Origin: Desulfuromonadales bacterium
Lineage (GTDB): Bacteria > Desulfobacterota > Desulfuromonadia > Desulfuromonadales > BM103
DNA: 5,694 bases
NCBI GenBank assembly: GCA_029859485.1
Contig: JAOUDB010000184.1
Span: 1 to 5,694 of the forward strand
Direction of reading: 5' to 3'
In this document: positions 1-5,652 of the stretch, one piece after another
Layout: every line of letters starts with the position of its first letter
Position numbering within the stretch: the first letter of the stretch is position 1
Position numbers and translations under genes: made by a program
Notes under the pieces: model-generated
What the model saw: the letters and a program-made list of their open reading frames with translations, nothing else
What the model was told of the DNA's origin: nothing
Databases searched by the model: none

Positions 1-268
1 CCTCGACGACCCGATTGGCACGGTGAGTATTAATATCCACCCAGTGCTCATTAACCCGAACCAGTTCCCATGACCAGGCCAGCTTGCGTTTCGGGTTGTC
101 ACTTTTCGACAGCAACACCTGCTGGCCGGGCACAGCGCACTGCTGCATGCTGCCGGTATTCGGTGTATGCGCTGTCACCAGGGAACCGTCCTCCAACTCA
201 ATATCGGCCAGAAAACGTTTATAACGACGCACCAGTCGCCCTGCAACCAACGGCTGAGGTAAAACCAT
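1..268 (-). CDS. sfsA: SfsA family protein, N-terminal part (runs off the left edge)
   Basis: The minus strand reads from an ATG at 268-266 to the window edge without a stop, giving 89 complete codons. The protein begins MVLPQPLVAGRLVRRYKRFL and matches the conserved N-terminus of SfsA (sugar fermentation stimulation protein A). Visible family signatures are RYKRFLAD at residues 15-22, HTPNTGSM at 34-41, SDNPKRKLAW at 56-65 and NTHRAN at 80-85. SfsA proteins are usually about 230-240 residues, so well over half lies outside the window. The start is supported by an AAAGGAG ribosome-binding site 5 nt upstream. E. coli SfsA was first described as stimulating maltose metabolism and as a DNA-binding protein; its biochemical role is not settled, so the name marks the family and not a proven function. 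It is divergent from rnj and has its own predicted promoter. Family assignment is firm; function is open. Confidence 0.93.
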   Translation of the reverse strand, partial: MVLPQPLVAGRLVRRYKRFLADIELEDGSLVTAHTPNTGSMQQCAVPGQQVLLSKSDNPKRKLAWSWELVRVNEHWVDINTHRANRVVE

Positions 269-273
269 TTCGA

Positions 274-280
274 CTCCTTT
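274..280 (-). promoter_or_regulatory. Shine-Dalgarno site of sfsA
   Basis: On the minus strand AAAGGAG lies 5 nt before the ATG at 268. It is a strong ribosome-binding site at suitable spacing and fixes the sfsA start. Confidence 0.85.
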
Positions 281-297
281 GCAACGATCTTCTTGTC

Positions 298-326
298 ATT
301 GTAACGAGCAAGCCGACCCACTGCAA
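298..326 (-). promoter_or_regulatory. Predicted sigma-70 promoter of sfsA
   Basis: On the minus strand TTGCAG (plus positions 321-326) is followed after exactly 17 bp by TACAAT (298-303), which matches the -10 consensus at 5 of 6 bases. The -35 box is weaker (TTG plus mismatches). Initiation about 7 nt downstream would give a leader of roughly 20 nt containing the AAAGGAG site. This is a consensus-based prediction only. Confidence 0.6.
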
Positions 327-338
327 AGAGGAAAGAAT

Positions 339-367
339 TTGACTCTCAACCTTCACTCCCCTAGACT
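339..367 (+). promoter_or_regulatory. Predicted sigma-70 promoter of rnj
   Basis: TTGACT at 339-344 (5 of 6 consensus bases) and TAGACT at 362-367 (4 of 6) are separated by the ideal 17 bp. Transcription would start near 374, leaving a leader of about 45 nt before the rnj ATG. Its -35 box lies 12 bp from the -35 box of the divergent sfsA promoter, so the two are back to back. Prediction from sequence pattern only. Confidence 0.6.
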
Positions 368-419
368 GACGTCGTTTTCATCGCCAAGCCCCCGATTTGC
401 CAGAAACTTTTGAGTCGTC

Positions 420-2120
420 ATGAGTATCCCAAACCATTCTGAAACAACACGCCCACTGCACCCTGATGCGGTTCGTATCCTGCCGTTGGGAGGCCTGGGC
501 GAAATCGGCCTTAACATGATGGTCATAGAGGCCGCAGGTGGTCTGTTAATCATCGACTGTGGCCTGATGTTTCCGGAAGCCTACATGCTCGGCATCGACC
601 TGGTCATCCCGGACATCACGGCGATCGTTGAACGAAAAGACGAGATCCGTGGCCTCCTCCTGACCCATGGCCACGAAGACCACATCGGCGCCATCCCCTT
701 TCTGATCGAAGCTCTCGGTTTCCCGCCGATCTACTCCTCGCCGTTAACCTTGGGGCTGCTCGACAACAAACTGGAAGAACATCAACTGAAAAGTCGCGTG
801 ACCTGCAGGAGCATTAAAGTCCGCGAACCGATCGAAATCGGCCCATTTGAAGTCGAGTTCTTCCGCGCTGCCCACTCCATTGTCGATGGCTGCGGACTGG
901 CGATTCGCACTCCGGCCGGACTGATTGTGCATACCGGTGACTTCAAGCTCGACCCGACTCCGGTGGACAACCAGCCCACCGACCTGGGTCGCCTGGCCTC
1001 CTACGGCGAAGAAGGTGTCCTGCTGCTGTTCTCAGATTCCACCAACGTTGAGAACACCGGCCAGACCCTCTCCGAGAGGACTGTTGGCGACGCCCTCAAC
1101 GATCTCCTGCCACGTTGTACCGGCAAGATCCTGGTGGCCACCTTCTCCTCGAACATCCACCGCATCCAGCAGATCGTTAATGCCGCGATCAAAGCCGAGC
1201 GCAAAGTGATGGTCTCGGGCCGCAGCATGGTCAGTAACATCGCCATCGCGCGGCAGCTTGGCTATCTCACAATTCCGGACGACATCCTGATCGACCTCCG
1301 CCAGATGCGTGACATGCCATCGGAACAGGTTTTGATTCTGACCACCGGCAGTCAGGGTGAACCCTTGAGCTCGCTCTCGCGCATCGCTATGGACGACCAC
1401 AAGCAGATCAGCATTGAACCGGGCGACACCGTCATCCTTTCATCCAAGTTCATCCCCGGCAATGAAAGGGCGATCACGCACCTGATCAATCATCTTTATC
1501 GCCGCGGCGCAGAAGTCCACTACGAGACAACCAGCGAGATCCACGTCTCCGGGCACGCCAGCCAGAACGAACTCAAGACCGTGCTCAACCTGGTCAAGCC
1601 GAAATATTTTGTACCGGTGCACGGTGAGTATCGGCACTTGGTCAAGCATGCACAGTTAGCGCAGAGCATGGGCTGGCAAGCAGACCGGGCGATCGTTATC
1701 AGCAACGGTACGCCACTGGTCTTCTCCGAAAATGGACACCATGTCGAGCCAAAAGCCGAAACGGGACGGGTCTTCATTGACGGTAAAGGGGTCGGTGATG
1801 TTGGCGAGATGGAACTGCGTGATCGCCGCCACCTGGCAAACCATGGCCTGGTGATCGTCTTTTTAGCACTCAATCAGAACAACGGCGCCATCGTTTCCGG
1901 GCCGGAGATTATTACCCGGGGGTTTATTCCCGAAGAAGAAAGCGAGGAACTCCTCAGCGAAGCCCGTGAACGGATCTGCCAGATGCTCGAAGAACACAGC
2001 CCGGCAGCCATGGCCGACTGGGAAGAACTGCGCGTTGAAGTGCGTAAAATTCTGCGTCGCCTCTTCAATAAAACCATGGCTCGGCGGCCACTGATTCTAC
2101 CCGTGATTATGGAACTTTAA
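420..2120 (+). CDS. rnj: Ribonuclease J (beta-CASP metallo-beta-lactamase RNase)
   Basis: RNase J is a zinc-dependent cytoplasmic ribonuclease with 5'-3' exonuclease and endonuclease activity in mRNA decay and rRNA maturation. The 566 residues match the usual length of about 550-560. The metallo-beta-lactamase fold starts with GGLGEIGLNM (24-33). The metal-binding motif HGHEDH is at 83-88, with further candidate ligands H152 (AHS) and D174 (HTGDFK). SDSTNVE (205-211) leads into the beta-CASP region with SGRSM (266-270), TTGSQGEP (308-315), HVSGHAS (375-381) and PVHGEYRH (399-406). A C-terminal domain follows and ends RRPLILPVIMEL, as is typical of the family. The ATG at 420 is the only sensible start, because an in-frame TGA sits at 411-413 and the next Met is within the conserved core. 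The ribosome-binding site is poor: only GAG at 412-414 is visible. It is preceded by a good promoter and followed 101 bp later by uppP. RNase Z or another MBL enzyme is unlikely given the complete beta-CASP motifs. Confidence 0.96.
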   Translation: MSIPNHSETTRPLHPDAVRILPLGGLGEIGLNMMVIEAAGGLLIIDCGLMFPEAYMLGIDLVIPDITAIVERKDEIRGLLLTHGHEDHIGAIPFLIEALGFPPIYSSPLTLGLLDNKLEEHQLKSRVTCRSIKVREPIEIGPFEVEFFRAAHSIVDGCGLAIRTPAGLIVHTGDFKLDPTPVDNQPTDLGRLASYGEEGVLLLFSDSTNVENTGQTLSERTVGDALNDLLPRCTGKILVATFSSNIHRIQQIVNAAIKAERKVMVSGRSMVSNIAIARQLGYLTIPDDILIDLRQMRDMPSEQVLILTTGSQGEPLSSLSRIAMDDHKQISIEPGDTVILSSKFIPGNERAITHLINHLYRRGAEVHYETTSEIHVSGHASQNELKTVLNLVKPKYFVPVHGEYRHLVKHAQLAQSMGWQADRAIVISNGTPLVFSENGHHVEPKAETGRVFIDGKGVGDVGEMELRDRRHLANHGLVIVFLALNQNNGAIVSGPEIITRGFIPEEESEELLSEARERICQMLEEHSPAAMADWEELRVEVRKILRRLFNKTMARRPLILPVIMEL

Positions 2121-2134
2121 GGCTGGAGGCTGGA
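2121..2134 (+). repeat. Tandem duplicate of a 7-bp unit directly after the rnj stop
   Basis: GGCTGGA occurs twice in direct succession (2121-2127 and 2128-2134), immediately after the TAA stop of rnj, and is followed by GCAATTG. It forms the left part of an intergenic block whose right part (2184-2211) also has a 7-bp period. Confidence 0.7.
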
Positions 2135-2183
2135 GCAATTGTGCCGCCACTATGATTATCAACTGAACGTGTTCAAGATTTTT

Positions 2184-2211
2184 CTTACAACTTAAAGCTT
2201 ACAGCTTAACA
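2184..2211 (+). repeat. Four degenerate 7-bp tandem repeats upstream of uppP
   Basis: Four consecutive heptamers all begin CTTA: CTTACAA (2184), CTTAAAG (2191), CTTACAG (2198) and CTTAACA (2205). The array ends 10 bp before the uppP start codon, so it would lie in the leader or translation-initiation region of uppP. Only a weak GGA (2214-2216) serves as ribosome-binding site between array and ATG. Role unknown. Confidence 0.75.
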
Positions 2212-2221
2212 CTGGATCATC

Positions 2222-3013
2222 ATGACTTTCCTAGACGCAATACTCCTTGGTATCTTGCAAGGTGCCACCGAGTTTCTCCCCGTATCTTCAAGCGGCCATC
2301 TGGTTCTTGCTCAACACATGCTCGGCGATTTCGACCAGGTCGGCGTGCTTTTCGATGTCCTCCTGCATCTCGGCACCCTTGTCGCTGTTGCCATCTATTT
2401 CTGGAGTGATTTAAGCGGCCTCATCTCTTCCCTCTGGAGACGTGACGACCTGGCCAAACAGCAACGCTTCATGGTCGGCCTGCTGATTGCCGGCTCGATA
2501 CCGACAGCTATTATTGGCCTGTGTTTCAAGGACTTCTTTGTCGGTCTCTTTGAGAAACCGGCGTTCGTCTGCGTCATGCTGCTGGTTACAGGCAGCCTAC
2601 TCTGGCTGGCGGAGCGTTTGCGCAACCGCGACTTCGCGCGCAAGGAGATGAACTGGACGGACGCTATCCTGGTCGGCACCGTACAGGGGTGCGCCATTAT
2701 CCCCGGCATCTCCAGGTCCGGCTCAACCATTGCCGCCTTGCTGCTGCGCGGCGTCGATGGCGAAACGGCCGCCCGTTTCTCGTTTCTTCTGGCCCTGCCC
2801 GCGGTCTTCGGTGCCGCCCTGCTTTCCGTTAAGGACCTCGACAATGTCGCAAGCGGAGCCTTTCTCCCTTACCTGACCGGAACGGTTGCAGCCATGATCA
2901 CCGGCCTGCTCTGTATCCATCTCCTGATGGGCATTATCAGGCGTCGTCGCCTGCATTGGTTTGCTCTTTACTGTTGGCTGGTCGGCGGCCTGGGGCTGGT
3001 ATTTTTACTGTAA
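2222..3013 (+). CDS. uppP: Undecaprenyl-pyrophosphate phosphatase (BacA/UppP family)
   Basis: UppP is an inner-membrane phosphatase that converts undecaprenyl pyrophosphate to the monophosphate. This recycles the lipid carrier used for peptidoglycan and other envelope polymers, and overproduction of such enzymes confers bacitracin resistance. The 263-residue product is hydrophobic throughout, with about seven or eight membrane segments, and has normal family length. Both signature motifs are intact. The first is QGATEFLPVSSSGHL at 13-27, giving the (E/Q)xxxE pair Q13 and E17 plus H26. The second is PGISRSGST at 161-169, with S164 and R165 corresponding to the catalytic serine and arginine of E. 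coli BacA. The ATG at 2222 gives a start that leads straight into the first helix, as expected; its ribosome-binding site is weak (GGA, 5 nt upstream). It lies between rnj and ftsK on the same strand, 101 bp after the former and 111 bp before the latter, so co-transcription is possible but not shown. PAP2-type phosphatases are excluded by the motifs. Confidence 0.96.
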   Translation: MTFLDAILLGILQGATEFLPVSSSGHLVLAQHMLGDFDQVGVLFDVLLHLGTLVAVAIYFWSDLSGLISSLWRRDDLAKQQRFMVGLLIAGSIPTAIIGLCFKDFFVGLFEKPAFVCVMLLVTGSLLWLAERLRNRDFARKEMNWTDAILVGTVQGCAIIPGISRSGSTIAALLLRGVDGETAARFSFLLALPAVFGAALLSVKDLDNVASGAFLPYLTGTVAAMITGLLCIHLLMGIIRRRRLHWFALYCWLVGGLGLVFLL

Positions 3014-3080
3014 ACAGCTTTTTCGCTCTACCCACAGAAAAACATGCAACAGGCAAGCCATCAATCTTTGACCTTTCCCC

Positions 3081-3086
3081 TATAAT
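3081..3086 (+). promoter_or_regulatory. Possible -10 box of an ftsK promoter
   Basis: A perfect TATAAT lies 38 bp before the ftsK start codon. No good -35 box lies at 16-18 bp: the nearby TTGACC at 3068-3073 is only 7 bp away, which is too close. If used, transcription would start near 3093. It could equally depend on an activator or be chance. Confidence 0.4.
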
Positions 3087-3107
3087 TGCGCTAACATGGC
3101 GCGAATT
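3084..3107 (+). repeat. Imperfect inverted repeat over the putative ftsK transcription start
   Basis: AATTGCGC (3084-3091) and GCGCGAATT (3099-3107) are complementary apart from one extra G in the right arm, around the 7-nt spacer TAACATG. The left arm overlaps the TATAAT box, and the whole lies 17 bp before the ftsK ATG. It could be an operator or a hairpin in the leader RNA. Neither is shown. Confidence 0.45.
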
Positions 3108-3124
3108 ACTTATGGGGTTACTTA

Positions 3125-5410
3125 ATGAGCGAAAAACCACGCAAAACCTTTCTACGTGAACACATCAAGAAAGAAATCTCTGGCCTCTTCTGGATGGCTG
3201 CGGGTCTCTTTCTCCTCTTGAGCCTGGTTTCGTTCAACAACAACGACCCCTCGTTCAACAACAATCTCGATCCGGCGCAGATCAGTAACTTCTGCGGCAG
3301 GGTCGGTGCTTACGTCTCTGACCTCTTCTACCAGATCATCGGCATTCCAGCCATGATGATCCCCTTCGCCTGTCTGCTCTTTGCCTGGCGGCTGCTCAAG
3401 TTCCGTGACCTCCATCCTCGCGCCTACAAAATAGCCGCTTTCATCGTGATGTTGATCTCCATTGCCGGCCTGATCTCGCTCAAAATCGAGAAAGTCGCCC
3501 TCTTTGGACAGACCCTCAACCAGGCGGGAGGCTTTATTGGCTACTTCCTGGCAAGCACCTTGAAGAGCTGGTTCAACCTGACCGGTGCCGCCATCTTCCT
3601 GGTCGTCTTCTTTTCGGTTTCTTCGATGCTGGTCGCTCGTTTCTCAATGGTTCTGTTCCTTGAAGGGCTATTGGCAGGACTTGCCGTCGGCATGGAAAAA
3701 CGCCGTGAAGCCCGCAAGGCCCGCCGGGAATTGAAAGAAGCTGACAAGCCAAAAAGAGCGAAAGCACCAGTCATTCGCGCCCCGCAACCGGCTCCCGCGC
3801 CTGTCATCAAAGAGAGCAAAAAGAACAGCAAAAAGAAAGCCCAGGCTAACCAGGTAGCGTTTGAGTTCCTTGAGCCTTCGGGAACCTACCACCCACCCTC
3901 GCTGACCCTGCTTGACCATGATGGTGAAGCGGCAAAGCCGGTCGATAAAGAAGCCCTGATGATGAACGCCCGCCTGCTGGAGAAGAAGCTGCTCGACTTC
4001 AACGTCGAAGGCGACGTCTCCGAAGTCAAGCCAGGGCCCGTTGTCACCATGTACGAATTTGCCCCGGCGCCAGGTGTTAAGGTCAACAAAATCGCCGGCC
4101 TTTCTGATGACCTGAGTATGGCGCTCAAAGCACTCTCAATCCGGATTGTCGCCCCGATCCCGGGCCGCGGCGTAGTCGGCATCGAGATCCCCAATCGCGA
4201 CCGTGAGATGGTTTATCTCAAGGAGATCTTCTCCACCGACGAATTCCAGAAAACGGGCGGCAAACTGCCACTTGCACTGGGTAAAGACATCTTCGGTCAC
4301 ACGGTTGTTTCCGATCTGGCTAAAATGCCGCACCTCCTGGTTGCCGGTTCAACCGGAACAGGTAAATCGGTTTCGATCAATGCCATGATCTTGTCCCTGC
4401 TCTACCGTGCTGACCCCCGGGATGTCCGTGTCATCATGGTTGATCCGAAGATGTTGGAGCTTTCAATGTACGAAGGCATTCCACATCTCCTGCTGCCGGT
4501 CGTGACCAATCCCAAAAAAGCGTCTCTGGCCCTCAACTGGGCGGTTCGCGAAATGGAGCGCCGCTACAAGTTGATGTCCGACAAGGGCGTACGCAACATC
4601 GACGGCTACAATCGCAAGCTGGCCAAAGAAGAGAAGGACAAGAACTCAAAACGACAGCAGGGGTTGGATAACGATGACGTCGTCGATCTCATGGAAGAGG
4701 ATCTTCCGGAGATTGAAATTGCCGAGGGAGAAGTGCTTGATCATGGACATCTGCCCTACATCGTCGTCATCGTCGATGAGCTCGCCGACCTGATGATGGT
4801 CGCCGGTCGTGAGATCGAAGAATCGATCGCCCGCCTTGCACAGATGGCCCGCGCTGCCGGCATCCACCTGATTCTCGCAACACAACGACCAAGCGTCGAT
4901 GTTATTACCGGCCTGATCAAAGCCAACTTCCCGACCCGTCTTTCGTTCAAGGTCTTCTCACGCACCGATTCACGTACGATTCTCGACCAGATGGGCGCCG
5001 AAGCACTGCTCGGTAACGGTGACATGCTCTTCTTGCCACCCGGAACCGGCGCCGTACAGCGTGTCCACGGTGCGTTTGTCTCAGAGATTGAAGTCCAGCG
5101 TGTGGTTGATTTTCTCAAGAAACAAGGGCAGCCTGATTATGACAAATCAATCCTTGAAGCCCCGGCGGCAAGTGAAAGTGGTGGCAGCGATGGCGACGAT
5201 GAATATGACGAGAAGTGGGATGAGGCGCTTACCGTTATCGCCGATGCCAAACAAGCCTCCATATCCATGCTTCAGCGTCGACTGCGCCTCGGCTACAACC
5301 GTGCGGCCCGCATGATTGAGAAGATGGAAGCGGAAGGAATCGTCGGGCCTTCCGATGGCACCAGTCGTCCGCGTGAGGTGTTTATCAACAAGATTGGCGG
5401 CGATGAGTAA
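3125..5410 (+). CDS. ftsK: DNA translocase FtsK/SpoIIIE family
   Basis: FtsK is a septum-anchored hexameric ATPase that pumps double-stranded DNA to clear and segregate the chromosome terminus during division. The 761-residue protein has an N-terminal membrane domain with four or five hydrophobic segments (about 19-36, 69-92, 101-119, 135-147 and 152-190). A short basic, Ala/Pro-rich linker follows (about 191-245), making it SpoIIIE-sized and unlike the long-linker E. coli protein. The alpha/beta motor contains Walker A GSTGTGKS (408-415), MVDPKMLELSMYEGIPHLLLPVVT (about 438-461) with conserved family character, Walker B IVVIVDE (546-552), and LATQRPSVDVITGLIKAN (584-601). An acidic stretch (about 677-700) leads to the C-terminal winged-helix gamma domain (about 697-753), the part that reads KOPS/SRS polarity sequences in characterised homologues. 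The ATG at 3125 has GGGG 7 nt upstream as a partial ribosome-binding site. Odd points are a charged insertion at about 500-542 and a duplicated FNNN(N)DP unit in the first periplasmic loop. Confidence 0.97.
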   Translation: MSEKPRKTFLREHIKKEISGLFWMAAGLFLLLSLVSFNNNDPSFNNNLDPAQISNFCGRVGAYVSDLFYQIIGIPAMMIPFACLLFAWRLLKFRDLHPRAYKIAAFIVMLISIAGLISLKIEKVALFGQTLNQAGGFIGYFLASTLKSWFNLTGAAIFLVVFFSVSSMLVARFSMVLFLEGLLAGLAVGMEKRREARKARRELKEADKPKRAKAPVIRAPQPAPAPVIKESKKNSKKKAQANQVAFEFLEPSGTYHPPSLTLLDHDGEAAKPVDKEALMMNARLLEKKLLDFNVEGDVSEVKPGPVVTMYEFAPAPGVKVNKIAGLSDDLSMALKALSIRIVAPIPGRGVVGIEIPNRDREMVYLKEIFSTDEFQKTGGKLPLALGKDIFGHTVVSDLAKMPHLLVAGSTGTGKSVSINAMILSLLYRADPRDVRVIMVDPKMLELSMYEGIPHLLLPVVTNPKKASLALNWAVREMERRYKLMSDKGVRNIDGYNRKLAKEEKDKNSKRQQGLDNDDVVDLMEEDLPEIEIAEGEVLDHGHLPYIVVIVDELADLMMVAGREIEESIARLAQMARAAGIHLILATQRPSVDVITGLIKANFPTRLSFKVFSRTDSRTILDQMGAEALLGNGDMLFLPPGTGAVQRVHGAFVSEIEVQRVVDFLKKQGQPDYDKSILEAPAASESGGSDGDDEYDEKWDEALTVIADAKQASISMLQRRLRLGYNRAARMIEKMEAEGIVGPSDGTSRPREVFINKIGGDE

Positions 5411-5412
5411 GC

Positions 5413-5430
5413 AGGCCAACACCGCCTTTT
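5413..5430 (+). terminator. Weak candidate rho-independent terminator after ftsK
   Basis: AGGC (5413-5416) and GCCT (5424-5427) can pair around a 7-nt loop just after the ftsK stop, followed by a T-rich run (TTTTATATTT). The stem is only 4 bp, so this is a marginal candidate. Confidence 0.25.
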
Positions 5431-5445
5431 ATATTTAGCAGAAGC

Positions 5446-5458
5446 CTGAACAGTTCAG
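5446..5458. repeat. 13-bp palindrome downstream of ftsK
   Basis: CTGAAC and GTTCAG form a perfect inverted repeat around a single central A. With a 1-nt spacer it fits a protein-binding site better than an RNA hairpin. The spacing does not match the GAAC-N4-GTTC LexA box of Gram-positive bacteria. No regulator can be named. Confidence 0.5.
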
Positions 5459-5468
5459 ACACCCTTCA

Positions 5469-5530
5469 AAGCTGGAGCAGAGAATCAACCTGCTCCCGTT
5501 TCCAATTCACAGTTCTCAACTTAAGCTGAA
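5469..5530 (+). repeat. Diverged second copy of the rnj-uppP intergenic repeat
   Basis: AAGCTGGAGCA (5469-5479) matches AGGCTGGAGCA at 2127-2137 in 10 of 11 bases. CAACTTAAGCT (5517-5527) matches CAACTTAAAGCT at 2188-2199 apart from one missing A. Both landmarks occur in the same order and orientation in the two gaps, 37 and 50 nt apart. This suggests two decayed members of a dispersed intergenic repeat family. Confidence 0.45.
5474..5496 (+). terminator. Perfect 7-bp stem-loop in the region after ftsK
   Basis: GGAGCAG (5474-5480) and CTGCTCC (5490-5496) pair perfectly around a 9-nt loop. The sequence after the stem (CGTTTCC) is not a proper T-run, so intrinsic termination is doubtful. It may be an mRNA 3'-end stabilising hairpin or part of the dispersed repeat in which it lies. 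Confidence 0.35.
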
Positions 5531-5624
5531 TCGACTGACCCGTTGATGCAGTCTTAAAACTCAACAAAAGCGCACCCAACAACCTGGCAGGCTCTACCGT
5601 CCCCCTCTTTGGCAGAGAAACGGT

Positions 5625-5652
5625 TTGAAAATCGGAAGGAGGATGCTAACAT
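5625..5652 (+). promoter_or_regulatory. Predicted extended -10 promoter for the right-edge gene
   Basis: TTGAAA (5625-5630) is followed after 16 bp by TAACAT (5647-5652), which carries an upstream TG (5644-5645) as in extended -10 promoters. It would start transcription near 5659, placing the GGAGG site and the ATG at 5686 in a short leader. The -10 box overlaps the ATG at 5651, so this promoter and a start at 5651 exclude each other on the same transcript. Confidence 0.35.

Noticed and set aside
70..342. Plus-strand open frame of 90 codons at the left edge
   Set aside because: It is antisense to the clear sfsA coding sequence and runs over the divergent promoters. Its Arg/Cys/Thr-rich product resembles no family.
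1032..1400. Minus-strand open frame of about 120 codons inside rnj
   Set aside because: It lies wholly within the conserved beta-CASP coding region and is explained by the third-position codon bias of the plus-strand gene.
2395..2844. Minus-strand open frame of about 150 codons inside uppP
   Set aside because: It is antisense to intact UppP motifs, its product is Arg/Ser-rich with no family character, and no ribosome-binding site is evident.
3011..3050. Intrinsic terminator after uppP
   Set aside because: The possible stems (CTGT/ACAG next to a T-run, or the TTTTTC/GAAAAA pairing) are too short or purely AT-rich to support a call.
3068..3086. TTGACC with TATAAT as a complete ftsK promoter
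   Set aside because: The two boxes are only 7 bp apart, far below the 16-18 bp needed by sigma-70 polymerase.
2956..3159. Plus-strand small frame bridging uppP and ftsK
   Set aside because: It overlaps both genes in another frame, contains the promoter-like region, and has no recognisable product.
5446..5458. LexA box
   Set aside because: GAAC and GTTC are separated by one base, not the four of the Gram-positive box, and the site does not fit the E. coli CTG-N10-CAG spacing.
5610..5627. Sigma-54 promoter at TGGCAG...GTTTG
   Set aside because: The -12 element does not carry the required GC dinucleotide at the correct distance from the GG.
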